DNA of 41,671 nucleotides from positions 1 to 41,671 of the forward strand of contig NW_013653599.1 of NCBI RefSeq assembly GCF_000499385.1, in the 5' to 3' direction. Below are positions 1 through 11,497 of the stretch, piece after piece. This DNA comes from Eimeria necatrix. Lineage: Eukaryota; Apicomplexa; Conoidasida; Eucoccidiorida; Eimeriidae. The translations under genes were made by a program, and so were the position numbers. Every line of letters begins with the position of its first letter. Position 1 is the first letter of the stretch. A model generated the notes under the pieces. The model did no database searches and had not been told where the DNA came from. It saw only the letters and a program-made list of their open reading frames with translations.

Positions 1-687
1 CTAGGAGTTTAAAGCGTTACTGTGTCACTGAACTTTCAAGCATTTTATTGATTTGGCGTCGTTGCGCGAAGAGTATCCAGTCTTGGGGACCACTTTGAGT
101 TATCTAGACACCTGATTTTGTTACAGCCTGCATGCAGCAAAATGTCCCGTTCTGCCTCCAACCATGTGATTCCTTCAAAACCTTTGATATTCACGTCCCT
201 GTCATTTTAGTATTTCACGGAGTGTTCTTTCCATTTGTTTTGCTGTGTGCTATGATGTGATCTGCAACAGTAGCCATCGTACCCATTTGCAAATCGAACT
301 CACACGTCACAGGGCATCTGGCACTGAGAAGGTTTTTTCTCCATTGTGTAGAATCCAATTCAAAATGCGTGGTCCTTGCTGCAGCCCTTTCTTTGTCGAA
401 TCATTTATGGCTTCTCATTCGCCGTAACGTTCTGTCCGTATCGTGGTAGTGGTATCCTCCTCTTCTCGTGCTCGAAAAAGGCAGACACAGGCGGCAAGAC
501 GCATGTGCTTTCGCACTTAGTGGCATCGTACACCAACCCAGCACTTGACCAGTACTAACTTGAATGCGTCTTGCATGGGCCGCTTTAAAGGCTAAAAGAG
601 CAAGCACTGGCGGAGTGCGCAATTTGGATATTAAAGGAGCACCTCTTGCTGCTTTTGTTCATGCTCTTTTCTTCTTGTGCCTCTTAG
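1..687. other. Repeat-poor stretch, no confident gene
   Basis: I see no gene that can be called with confidence here. There are acceptor-like sites ending at 126 and 384. The second opens a 13-codon frame reading PFLCRIIYGFSFA, closed by a GTAACG donor at 424, but it is too short to trust. The longest open frames in all six directions are of chance length. Confidence 0.4.
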
Positions 688-862
688 CCGTATGCCCACG
701 ACCGTCGTCTCGATAAAAAGAGGTGCAGGCAAAACTGTTGCTCATGAGTCGACTCAGCCGGGCAAAATGTATGTTTTCCGAACGTTTCCTCGTCCGATAT
801 TCCACGGGGATTCACAATCGTCGAAGTCAAAAAATAGTCTGCTTTTCTCTGTCTATGAGCAG
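688..862 (+). CDS. Candidate internal exon, unknown protein
   Basis: A strong acceptor (a pyrimidine run ending CTCTTAG at 687) opens a frame with one leftover base and then 58 codons without a stop. The reading includes KTVAHESTQPGKMYVFRTF and FHGDSQSSKSKNSLLFSVYEQ. It has no cysteine, unlike most frames in this part of the window, and its charged and polar residues look protein-like. The 3' boundary is weak: the best donor is GAGCAG|GTTTAG, which departs from the consensus. I do not recognise the protein and could not link it with certainty to a neighbouring exon. It may be a chance open frame behind a chance pyrimidine tract. Confidence 0.22.
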
Positions 863-1358
863 GTTTAGTCTGTTCGTCGGAAGCGCATCAATTTATCCGA
901 AAGGATTGCACACAGGCATTATAAACGTAGGCCAGCTGCCACGCGCTTGCTTACTTCGCAGTATTCGGGGAACAGTGAAGAGAAATTGCTGCGTGAAAGC
1001 TGGTACGCGCCAAAACTTTGAAGCGTTGAAAGAGGAAACGAGCATGGTGTAGGTGACTGAAATGTGCGCGACACGTTCCTGTACGGGTGGTTCGACCTGA
1101 GTAACGAATAGTACTTCCCCGTAGGTGAGCATGTGGCTCGTTCGTGCTCGGCTAAGCCACTAGGAAACAATTCGAGCTCTGTGGGGTATCGAAAAGATAC
1201 AACATTAGGTAGAGCGTTTAGCTCGCGACTCGCAGTGTCCGCAGTCATCTATGGAAGATTAGTCATGTTCTGCGAAAAGTGTAACGTGAATATGCCGCCG
1301 TTGCCGCTTGCTGTTGGCAAGTGCATGCCCGAGAGCCTTTTGAGGTGAAGTGTAATAG

Positions 1359-1484
1359 TGACGGGAGCATATTTCTATCCTGAACAAAACATTGGATTGC
1401 CCCAGGTAAACCAACTTAACGTTCAGGAACTTTTGGCGCCCTGTGACAGGGAACGCTTCCACAAGATGAATACTTTGAAACAGC
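1359..1484 (+). CDS. Candidate internal exon, unknown protein
   Basis: This 126-base stretch is open in one frame (two leftover bases at the start, one at the end) and closes with a consensus donor, CAGC|GTGAGT, at 1485. The translation includes GAYFYPEQNIGLPQVNQLN and APCDRERFHKMNTLKQ, which is charged and low in cysteine. The acceptor is modest (AATAG at 1358). A possible upstream partner ends near 1279 at AAGT|GTAACG, in a phase that joins correctly and leaves an intron of about 80 bases. A further possible exon at 1771-1827 (19 codons, acceptor ATTTTCAG, donor GTGAGG) lies downstream. I do not recognise the product. Confidence 0.22.
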
Positions 1485-1770
1485 GTGAGTGTACAAGGAG
1501 CACACAAAGATCAACAGGGTGTTGCACTGGCCCCGCACTCTGAACCACGGTTGTCAGCGCGAACCTTGCAGGTACTGACAATGCAAAGCCACACCCCGTT
1601 TTGCACTAGGCCTGAACATTTACTCGTCGCACAACTTGGCAAAGACGAACTGAATAACTTGACTGGATGATCTACTTTCCCAGCATGGTCTTCTGCTAAG
1701 CAGGGGAACTAAAACGAACTTGGGGAATTCGCCTCGCATTTAGCGCATCAAGCAATCAAAAAATTTTCAG

Positions 1771-1827
1771 TTTAGGACTGTGAGGTTAGCACGCCTTGTG
1801 CCACATTGTATTGTAGCCCCTGCTAGC
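1771..1827 (+). CDS. Candidate short exon, unknown protein
   Basis: Nineteen codons in phase 0 at both ends read FRTVRLARLVPHCIVAPAS, between acceptor ATTTTCAG (1770) and donor AGC|GTGAGG (1828). A second acceptor with a good pyrimidine run ends at 2184 and opens LGLKDRRESTPGAFKKCF in matching phase. Both pieces are short enough to occur by chance. Confidence 0.15.
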
Positions 1828-3263
1828 GTGAGGGCTCCACAGCTGTGTGCGCATGGGCTGAATTATATGTCGCTCATGAGCATAAGAAATTTGTTGCTTG
1901 TAGATTTGCATGAATGGGGAAGGAGCCTGAACACGACGGGAGCGGTGGCTAGTTGGGCCAGCGAAGGAGGCACGGGGCAGCGCCGATAATGCAACGTGTC
2001 AGTTCTGGCATACTTCTTTCATCGATCTGGTAGAGTGCAAGCATTCTTCTGAAGACGGCTGCGTTTCTCTTCCTCACGAAAGTATGGTGATGGTCCGTTT
2101 TGTCGTATTTTTGCTCCTTGTAAAAGGCTCTGATGCGACGGTGCATCTCAGGCTCTCTTACCTACCGCTGATTTGTTTTCATAGCTTGGCTTGAAGGATC
2201 GGCGAGAAAGTACACCAGGAGCTTTTAAAAAGTGTTTTCTTTGCACAATCAACCCAGATTCATGTGTTTAATCAGACTACTAGCATGCCTTCACCTGTCG
2301 TGTGCTATTGGGAGCAGCGTATGCAGCCAAGGCTGTCGATTTCTTGCTTGTCTACAGAAGCCGTACGCTAACGTCTTCTGCCGTCCTGATTCTGTACGGC
2401 TGATGCGTTGTAAGCTCCGTCAGCGTATTGATCGAAGCGCAAGTGTTCCTAGCGCTTCGTTGACGTGACGTCCCCGTGTTGTTTCGGACCCAGTTGTTCT
2501 GACTTCCACGTGCGGGAAGCGAAGATCTGCTGGTCTGGATTTCAAAAGGTGGGCATTTGTCTAGAGATGTCTCCTACGTGATTGTTCACTCATATTGAGG
2601 CTTCTGGTTCTGCTGGTCTCGTGATACCGTTTGCTTTAGTGACAAAAGGTAACTCTTTCAGACTCAAAGGGCACTGATGAAAGAATTCGGACTATACTGC
2701 TCTGGCGGTAATAGTGTCTTTGATAAGGCGAAAATGGAGCATGGGGATGCTTCGTACTGCGTGCCGGCCTAAGTATGGTTGTCTTGTAAGCAGTGTTGCC
2801 ACACTTTGCTAGTGAAGGTAATTCACAAACACCACTGGCCTGGCTAAGCGTGTTCACATGTGCATGAAGTTCGCTCTGTGGGACATTTGCGTGTGACATA
2901 TCATGTTTGGCAGTGAAGCAGTGCAGGCAGACAGCGATTGCCGGAACAGTTTCGTTCCGTTCCCTTCTGTATGTCAACTTTCTCACACTAATTTTTGCCA
3001 GTGGCCGTGGCAGCTTTCCACAGGTTTTTTGGCTTGCCGATTTGAGAGTATTTTTGCTTGCATAGGATACACGATGGTGGCGACTAGTAGCGAGCGGCTT
3101 TTGTAACACGCTGTAGCTTTTGTACTCCTGACACTGGCATGCAGCATGGAGAAGGAGAAACAATCATGTTTTGTTCGCAGTCCAATCTAGCTCAGAGGCG
3201 ATTAACAAAGTGAGAAATTCATTAGGTAAGTCTTGGAGCTCATCACTTTTTCTTAAGAGCGGA

Positions 3264-3285
3264 GAATTCGGATCCTGCAGTCGAC
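3264..3285. other. Overlapping EcoRI-BamHI-PstI-SalI sites (polylinker-like)
   Basis: EcoRI (3264-3269), BamHI (3270-3275), PstI (3275-3280) and SalI (3280-3285) recognition sites abut or overlap within 22 bases. AflII sites (CTTAAG) lie on either side at about 3,252 and 3,291. Such packing is typical of synthetic linkers and very unlikely in natural DNA. No longer vector sequence is recognisable next to it. Confidence 0.6.
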
Positions 3286-3305
3286 CCCAGCTTAAGGCGT
3301 GCGAA

Positions 3306-3317
3306 TGGCATTAATGC
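3306..3317. repeat. 12-bp perfect palindrome
   Basis: The sequence GGCATTAATGCC is its own reverse complement. It lies 21 bases beyond the polylinker-like block. It could be a chance palindrome or part of the same artificial junction. Confidence 0.4.
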
Positions 3318-6300
3318 CAATATGACTAAATATAAAATGGCGTCGCCGTGTTTTGAGGACAGGTTTTAGTTAAGAAGATATTAACCTGACCAAATGAAAT
3401 CGAAAGGCAAAGATGTTGCACTCTGCAATCATTGAGACTTCGTGGACAAGGTGCGTGTGGGGGCAGCAAGTAGGTCAAATATGGACATTATGGCACTCTT
3501 GCTTTTTCATTCTAAACTGACGATTTTAGTGGCGAAAATGCAATTCCAGCTCCTTTCATCAGGCAGCCCTGTCTTCCCGCCATATGTGAAAATGTTTACT
3601 TCGTGTGGATTGCTGAGTCTCGTATTTGTATAGTGCCTCTGAAGCCATGCTGCATGGCTCTTCGGGTGCCTGCTACCCATGGCAAAAGGCGTGCTGCGTA
3701 TGAAAACAGATTTGTTCACAAAGCATCAGTTGCGAAGCTATTGCTTCTTCGGAAGGAATCTGGCGGCTTAGCTTAGCGACAAACGCTCGAATGCTTTTGG
3801 CTAGAATGACGCGCATAGCTGCGTCAGACGCTGTGTCGCGCGACTGTATTGTACTACAGTATGCCATTGCTTTCTTTCTGCCGTGCCATCGTAGAAGTAT
3901 GGTGGGCAGTACATTACACGCCCCGGTGAATGTGCAAAAATGTCCTGGAATGCGCAGCAGCTGCTGCTTCGAATACGTCAGTGGAACACTGAGTGCAATG
4001 CAGTTGTGTTGCAGTCCCGACAAACTGCAGTCTTATTGACGGATTCCAAAGACGCTACATTGAAACATGGCTGGCTACTCGGCTCGCTGTTAAACTAGCT
4101 ATAGGGAATTTGCCTTCATTCTACGAAAACATAGAATAGTAGCAAGGATAGCAGCCTTCTTAAATCTCAGTGCCCTCAGTAGTCGCGCTGTATTGAGTGT
4201 GCTTGCATGCTGTGGTATCTTCTTGAATCCGGCCTAGCTAACTGGTTATCTGGGAGGATCTGCACAGCTTGTCGAGTCTGCCCAGCATTTTTGCCCAGCG
4301 TAGCGTGGCGCTTTGGGCGTGAAGCTGTACAAAGTCGAGCCTTCCTGACAATACGGGCTCTGTACAATTATGTCTTTGTCGGTAGCACGTCGTCAATGAC
4401 CGTGGGAAGCAAGGCCCTCGCTTGCAATTTGCAGTGTGCTCTTGCCACCAGGGCGAAAAGTACGTCTTGGCACGCTACTTGCTTTTCGGGTTCTTCCACT
4501 ACTATCCTGCAGTGCTTCTCAGCGTCTGGTGGGATGCTGTGTGTCTTTTGAAGAACCACAGTGTTTCGCTGGTAAGGACAACTAGGCAGCTTCCAATTTT
4601 ATGTACATCTGCCGAGGGAGGCGGCTGCGTGTTTTGCTTGCTTAAGTAAATGACGCTCCAAATATTGTGGTTGACCGGAAGCACCTTCCGATCAAAAACA
4701 ACGAATTTTCTGTTGGACGAGTCGCGATGATTTCCCTGCGCCAGATTAGTCACAAAGATGTCAATAGCCGTTTTCAGATTTTGTCACACGCACTTGCCAG
4801 CTTGCTCGCAGGAAGTTCGTTTTTCGCCATTCTAATAAGGTCCCCTGATAGTAAGCGTTGCGGAGAAACTCTGAAACACACAATTGGCTGTTCTGTTTCC
4901 TGGTTACGCACCCCAAAGTAATTGGCCAGACAATTCGACTGAATATTAGCCTTCTCATCCGTACTTTATTGTGGTAGATCCGCAGTTAAAGGCCTGCATT
5001 GCACTATTGTGTAATAGGGTGCACGCTTGGGTGAGTATGATATGTATGTGTGCGCTAAGTTTTTGCTATTTAATCGCGTTGTAGTTTCATATTGGCGACT
5101 TCAGCATAGTTCTACTTTGCTTTTGCAGCTGTGTCAAAGATGCAATGGACAAAGAATGGGCAACCTGACTTTATGAAGGTATACGCCTTCTGTTCGAGTG
5201 AAAGGCGTTACTGGGAAAACAAAACTTTCTCCCCGACATTCTAAACAAATTCTTGCGCCAGCGGGAACTCGATGAAACGGAATGATTCGTTATGATTTAG
5301 AGGTGGGCAGCTCGGTCACGATTTCAGGAATGCACTTACAGTATTCTTTTTCGCTGTTTCCACAAGCATAAGAGCTCCCTTGAGTTTCGAAAAATAGCTT
5401 ACCAGATGCATTGAGGGTATGCTGTTCAAGACAAATGGGATGGCTGCAACGAAAAATGAAAATGACGCGGTGCAGCAAGCGGTGCTGCTACGTTCATCTG
5501 CACTTGCAAGTATGCTTTTCCTTCGGCAGCCGGTAAGAGCGTAGGGCTACTGGGGCCTTGATGCCAGTCTTCGACGCCATTATCGCTACGCAAGGATGGA
5601 CGATTCAGGGGAGATCAACGCTTTCGCCATCATTAGCGCTCAGAACGCTCGCTGAAGCAGCTGACAAGCATGATGCGTTTTTTGGATACGCTGATGTTTC
5701 TAGCTGCGCTGAAGCGTTCTGGTGGGCCGACACGATCATGCTTTGCGCATTATTTCGCTTTATGATTATTTGGGTGGCCATGTTCTTGTATCCTGTCGCC
5801 TGTTTGGGGTCTTGATAAATTGCAGCTCTCGTTCATTCATGGGCCTTAGCTTTTTACAGCAGTTTTGCGGTATCTGCTTGTATTTTCTGTTTTGCGGCAT
5901 TTCAGCACCACTTGCTTGTCCCGCACTTGCCATGTGCTACTTAGGAAGTACGTTGCAGACTACTTCCCCTGTGCTTTTCGGATTCAGCAGTTGCTTGGAG
6001 GTAATGCGAGTGGGGCGGAGTATCTTTTCGCGATCACTTTTATCCACCACACATTTCCTGTCGTCCCAGATGCCCTTGTGATTAAGCTAGTGAGGCGCTA
6101 CGCCCTACGCAGCTTTTAGCGCCACTGCAAAGCATTGTTGAAGTTAGAAGCGCAAGGCGCTTGCTCCTAAAAAAGCATCGAGGAACACAATATCCATTTG
6201 CAATGGCATGAGCATAGTTCTACGTAGCCCACGCCACTGCAGCGACATCTTTGGCAGTTCGTCTTCTCTGGAAGCATGCACAGGGGATTTATTGGTGGCA

Positions 6301-6850
6301 AGCAGGTCGAAAAAGCGGTCCTGGCTTGCAGGAGGTACGCCCAGTGATTAAGGAGCAGTGCTGAAACTTTTACCATGATGAGTGTTTGAATTTATTCCAA
6401 AAGATGAAGCGCTTAGATGTGCAGGCAGTGCGTTCTTCGGTATGGCTATCAAGTTCAGTTGAGTTTTTCAAGGTGCTGCAGCACATACAGGAATGTCAAA
6501 ACCAAGCCATACTGTGTTATCATCGTTTTGTGCATACTCTGTATTTTGCAAATTTGCCAGAAAGGAGGGATCGGCTGAGATTGTAGCTACGAGATTAAAA
6601 TTCTGGCCCACAGCCTGCTTGTGCTTTTGCCTTTAACGCATTGGTGTGCTTCTTTGTAGTGCTGAGTTTCTTCACATAAACCACAGTATGCATACGATTT
6701 CCAAGCAGCACTCAACGAGCGAAGAGCCTGCGCTGTTCTGACTAACCACGCGGGAGCTACTTAACCTCTGTGGATTCGTTGCGCACCAGACCGTGTGTTC
6801 CGGGATACTTTTTCCTGATAGTCGCTGGTGATATTTGTCAGCAATGGAAT

Positions 6851-6870
6851 GTTATCAAATGTTATCAAAT
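6851..6870. repeat. Direct repeat, 10 bp x 2
   Basis: GTTATCAAAT is present twice head to tail. No function is evident. Confidence 0.7.
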
Positions 6871-9005
6871 CCCGCGCAGTTGAAAAGAACCTAAAAATAA
6901 GTGATACAACCATTGTCACTTGAATGAGCTTGCAGGATGAGGGATTAGTGTAACTCATCCAAGCTCCTCTTCATCTCTCCATGCCGGAAAAAATGAACTT
7001 TTCGTTTGAATGAGAACCTACTTTGCATATTAGAACCGGGGTGAGTCTCAGGTACGTAAAGCAAGACAGGAAGGGTCTCACAGCAAGAATACGATAATAA
7101 ACGCAAGCGTTTTCCGCCAAAAGCTGTATGCTGAAAATGACTCTGATAAAAGAGAATTCCTGTGGGGAGTGATGACGACTGTAAATGACTGTGCAACGCA
7201 AGGTGGTACGTGCGATGACGAATGCACAGAAAAATCTGCCACAGAAGCCTCTTGGAACAACACAAAGCGTGCTGCAGATTCCTGCAATGCTATGCAGAAT
7301 GCTGGATGATTCTAGTTAACCACCATACCTGAAAATTAGCAGCGCACTCCATGCGGGCCGAAAGTTCGTATCTTGCTTGGTTTTCACTGGCCTCAGCCTG
7401 CCTGTGGAGCAACTTTTGGCCCTGTGAATAGGATTTGAACGACTTCAAGTTTTCCATGGCTTCCCAGAACACCAATAGATGCTGTTTTCAACAGTTGACC
7501 GGTTGATTGATCACTTGTGCATATTGGCAGCATATTATAAGCCAAGGTGAACTCCAGGTGGTACGCAGCTGGAAATCTTCATCACTGCGCATGCAAGCTT
7601 TTCCTTGTGGATGTCTCTCCATTCATGCAGCGCACTTAGTGCTCATCTTTGCTCATACTGCATGCGACTAAACTAGCTTTGACTGAGCCCAGGAAGTATG
7701 TATTATGTGGCACATACCAGTTGTAACACGAGGCTTCAAAGACATTACAATACGCGTAGATTAAGTCTCCCTGCACACTTCTTGCAGGGCCTTTTGCACA
7801 CTCTGCGAGTTCCGTCGTTCGTCGTGGGAATATCTGTGTGATACGTGTTTCACATCCGCTCTCTGCATGGTTTCTGATAAATGGCCTAGCAATTCAACAT
7901 CTGTAGACTTAGCTCTGGAAACAGCAGTTGTTTGTGTACTAGTATGTGAGTCTTTTGGACCCGATACTGATGCCACAATCTATAGAGTACTCTCATTGTG
8001 TGAAGCATTATGTAGATGAGGCGTCTGCTGATGAAAAATGCAGCCGCTGGGTGGATGCCAACACACATATTGTATGCTGCAATCTCTTGCTGAATGCTAG
8101 CATAAAACATGCTGGCTGCGGCTGCCGAAAAAACCATGCTTTTGAGTATTTTTAGAGTGTTGCAGGGGCCTCTGGATCTATTGTGTCAATTAGACGGTGC
8201 GTCTAGAGAAGAGAGAAGCATAGCTGTGCGGCATGATGCACACTCGATGCGTACAAACGAAATTTTGAAGCCTGCTAAGCATATTTTGGTGACACAATAT
8301 TGGTCATCAAGTATGGACATTTGATTGGAATGCTGACGCTATGTGGTGCCTCCTTTTTACTGCTTTTCTTTGCAAATTAATCCCCGAAGCAGCCCTCTCC
8401 TCCGCAGGTGGTGTTACTGCCTCTGTCTGAACTACGCTTCCGCTGGCGGAACAAGAGAAATCTTGTCAACGTGCTATCAACATTTGAAATTGAGCTAAGC
8501 ATATGCCAGTTTGCCATTCTCTTCAGTCAAAATGATAATATTTCTGCAGCACAAGGACTGCACGTGTAGGATTGGCTGGCGATGTCCTGTACAGGATGTA
8601 TGCTGTGTGTAGCGCTATTTCGGGAATCCAGTTACTTAACGTCCATCAGCGCTGTGGTAAGAGAACACCCCTGGATCCACAGCCTTAAGGCACTAGAGCT
8701 GAGATCTTTTGTTGTTTTGTACTCCGGCATGGCGTCTTGTTGCATTCAGCGTGTGCGTCCTGTGTGAAAATGGCTGTCGAGGGGCAGGCTTTCTGTACAA
8801 TTTATTTTCAAACATTTTCTTGTACAACGCGAGATTTATTGTCTGCCCGAGAACCGCACTGTGCGCCCAAGAACCACTGTGTTCCATTTGCTTTATAGCG
8901 CATTTACTGTTCACTAGCAATCTTGTTTTCTTGCCCGGACCTCCGTGTAGTGCGGCTGCAAGGTGTGGCGAACAGTTTCCGCCAGCCGTTTTCGTTCAAT
9001 TACAG

Positions 9006-9176
9006 GTTGTACGATTTCGTCACGGTATATGCAGTCCTCACAGCAACGCTCAATAATAGTCCTCTGCATTTTAATTGGCTCGCACGTAATAGGAAGGTTC
9101 GTGAACAGGATCATGCGCTTCGATGTTCCTGGGTGCAATGAAGAGCCGCTGTGGCTGTCCAAAGCATACTGCTTAG
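9006..9176 (+). CDS. Candidate exon of a membrane-like protein
   Basis: A good acceptor (pyrimidine-rich, ending AATTACAG at 9005) and a consensus donor (TTAG|GTGAGT at 9177) bound 171 bases that are open in one frame only, with two leftover bases at the start and one at the end. The translation contains a hydrophobic stretch (SIIVLCILIGSHVIG) followed by a charged part (NRIMRFDVPGCNEEPLWLSK). The end phase fits the next candidate exon at 9,795, giving an alanine at the junction. Against it: cysteine content is high and I do not recognise the family. It is called on splice sites and phase only. Confidence 0.27.
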
Positions 9177-9794
9177 GTGAGTCTGCAACTAATATCCTGT
9201 TTTCTGTCTGCTGATGAACGTTTTTCGCCCAAATACCATTTGACGGTTAAGAGAAAACACTATCCTTCGGTGACCTGCTCGCAGGGCTTTATCACTCACT
9301 TATGCTTCCTTGCGCCTTATTATCGCAACATCGCAAAGTTTCACGGGTTCCGCAATTGCTTTTCAACGGCATATCCGTGATTTTCCCGATTCAGCGGTCG
9401 AAGGGCAAGCTCTATGAGCGGAAACGAATAACGCGCTCAGCAAGTAAGGCATTCAAGACCGAGGCACTGGGCCACCCTCGGACAACTGGGAGGCCTGAGA
9501 GCTTGTCGTATGCGGCGTACTCACGCTGCGTGTGAAATATGCATTAACGACAATCTTGAGCGACAGTAATCAAGTAATGCAACATTTGTTCGACTTGGAA
9601 CTCAACTAACGCATGCCTTGATTGTACTTCTCGAAGTTCATAGATCATGCAAAATTCTTCCGTGCCGCCGTTTGCAAGCTCTAAGTATTTGTCAGTCTTG
9701 CGGCATTTCCAATAACAGCTACAAAGTATAACTCAGTTATGTGATTCCGTAGTGAACATATGGGGGGTTACATTACTTTTCTCTTTGCCATCAG

Positions 9795-9922
9795 CTACGG
9801 TCAAAACCTTGGTTGGCACTATGCGCACCACAGAATGTGGGTTTTGTCCTAACACGATCTCGTGGACGGTTCTAAGTACAAAAAGCCTTGAATGTAGCCT
9901 GATTTGTTTAAACATTTTCATG
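9795..9922 (+). CDS. Candidate exon, continues 9,006-9,176
   Basis: The acceptor (CTTTTCTCTTTGCCATCAG, ending at 9794) and donor (ATG|GTATGT at 9923) are both close to consensus. The exon is 128 bases: two leftover bases that complete the codon split in the preceding candidate exon, then 42 open codons ending in phase 0. The translation starts TVKTLVGTMRTTECGF and ends LECSLICLNIFM. The cysteine content (five of 42) is unusually high for a cytosolic protein and may mean this is not coding. A further phase-compatible piece may lie at about 10,440-10,500, ending in CAA|GTGAGT. Confidence 0.27.
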
Positions 9923-10054
9923 GTATGTACGGATATATCTGACCGTTCTAATTCTTGTCTTCACTTCTCGTGAAGCAGAGGAAAGCCGAACCACGTGTTT
10001 ACCTTATTCTTCATAGACCGTGAGTAGCGAGACGGGGACGCCACCCACAAAACT

Positions 10055-10097
10055 GTTGCAAATTTTGGTTTTGCAAAGAAGTTGCAAGTTTTGGTTT
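10055..10097. repeat. Imperfect 17-bp direct repeat
   Basis: GTTGCAAATTTTGGTTT at 10055-10071 recurs at 10081-10097 with one change (A to G). Nothing else is known about it. Confidence 0.7.
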
Positions 10098-11046
10098 CTC
10101 ATGTGGAAGTAGCGAGAAAGCAAAACAGAATTTTCTTTTCGCAGAAGTTCAGTTGCATGCGTGTCGGCTGTCGCACAGGCGAATACAGAATTTTCTCATA
10201 TATTTCAAGTACGCAGCTACACGCGCGCTCGTGACTTAGAACAGGTGGTGAGCTTCATGAATGGAGCATTTTGCATTGGGGACAAGGGCAGTAGCTGAAA
10301 GCGTTCCTCCGCCGGCCAAGGTACTTTTTTCGGCACCATTAACTGCATACATGAGCTGGCATGTGCATCATACGTTTATTATGCGCATCAATCGAAGTTT
10401 ATTACAATCGGCTTCTTCTTGAAGACGGAATTATCTGTAGCATAAGTGTTTTCTGCAAAGGTTCCACTCCCGGCAACACTTTGACTTTCTTCCAGCAAGT
10501 GAGTCTTATCTGGCAGGCACGGTGCGCACGCACACTCGTTCCAGTGTCAAATGGCACGCGCAGTGCTTGTCAATCTTCCAAATATGGTTGCTGCAATATA
10601 AACTGGCACGAGCAATACTTGTTTACTTTTCAGGTAAGTACTGCAATGTTCTGATAATGATTCAGCCTTCGTTCTACAACTCCACATGTCCCGCATCTAG
10701 TATGTGTCCAGCTGCTGAACTCACGCTGCTTGTAATGACACAACTAAATTCCGTATGACTGAGCCTTTTCACGGTGATGGCCAAAACATCCACAAAGTAC
10801 TGCGTGTACCTACATGTCTAATATACGTATCATGTATGCATGAGGATGGTACCAAATGGCTAATTGTTAATCATAAGCTAAACGAGCACTCAGGCAGTAA
10901 GCTCCCTAATTTCCCAGTTTGCGCTACCATTATGACAATTCGGGAACTGAGCATGTTTTGAATTGCTTAACTGCAACTCAATCGACTATCGAACAGAGGC
11001 ATTTACATTTGTGGGGACTAAGTCTCTGTCGAACACTTTTGCACAG

Positions 11047-11173
11047 TACCATCCTGATTTGTCTCTGGTGTGCTTTGTGCTACATCTGACCCTATACATT
11101 TGCAATTTAATGGCAGGCTGGATTGTAGACAGTGGTAGCGTAAGGCGTAACCATCTTTTGTCACTGTTCCAAG
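11047..11173 (+). CDS. Candidate exon of a membrane-like protein
   Basis: An acceptor with a clear pyrimidine run (ending TTTTGCACAG at 11046) opens a phase-0 frame of 42 codons that closes with AAG|GTGGGT at 11174, leaving one base over. The translation has a hydrophobic segment (LSLVCFVLHLTLYICNLMAG) and a basic tail (SVRRNHLLSLFQ). The leftover base joins in frame to the exon proposed at 11,460. The four candidate exons from 9,006 to 11,497 could belong to one polytopic membrane protein, but this rests on splice sites and phase alone. Confidence 0.22.
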
Positions 11174-11459
11174 GTGGGTAACGATTCGAGTCCCACGTTT
11201 TTAGCGATAGAAATCATGGTATTCACTATGCGTTCACCAACATGTCCATTGTTGACGACGAAAGTACACGTTAGTTTTCCTGTAGGAAAATGTTTCAAAT
11301 AATTCTTACCGAATGTTCATTTCAACGATTGTTTGACTCTTCCCAGTGATGCTGCAAACGCACTCTGAAGCATACGAAACGGGGCATGAATCTCTCTAAG
11401 CTTGAATGTAGTCAATGTTTATCTGTTCAAACAAGCTTGTGTGTTTTGTAGCTTCCCAG

Positions 11460-11497
11460 GAGTTGTATCCATGAGAGGAATCCTACAAATCGCGCTA
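11460..11497 (+). CDS. Candidate 38-base exon
   Basis: This stretch is bounded by a strong acceptor (GTTTTGTAGCTTCCCAG) and donor CTA|GTGAGC. Two leftover bases complete the codon from 11,173, then 12 codons read VVSMRGILQIAL. The site is short, and an alternative acceptor of the same phase ends at 11,346, so the splice choice is open. Confidence 0.2.

Larger units (their letters stand above)
1828..9005. other. Repeat-poor stretch with no convincing gene
   Basis: Open frames on both strands reach at most 175 codons (minus strand near 2,636-3,163, starting from TTG). That is about what random DNA of this base composition gives in 41 kb. Most translations are rich in cysteine, as expected from non-coding DNA rich in TGC and GCA. 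Apart from a short acceptor-led frame at 2,185, the cluster of cloning-type restriction sites at 3,264-3,285 and a ten-base direct repeat at 6,851-6,870, I see nothing that supports a feature. Confidence 0.4.

Noticed and set aside
2636..3163. Minus-strand frame of 175 codons
   Set aside because: It starts from TTG, has no recognised domain, has basic and cysteine-rich text, and its length is expected by chance in this window.
11170..11205. Second tRNA-like T-arm (GATTCGAGTCCCAC)
   Set aside because: The GTGGG..CCCAC stem encloses too large a loop and no cloverleaf can be drawn.
11347..11398. Terminal exon (VMLQTHSEAYETGHESL, then stop)
   Set aside because: The acceptor is good and the phase fits, but the alternative exon at 11,460 is bounded on both sides and reads better. 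It is kept only as an alternative.
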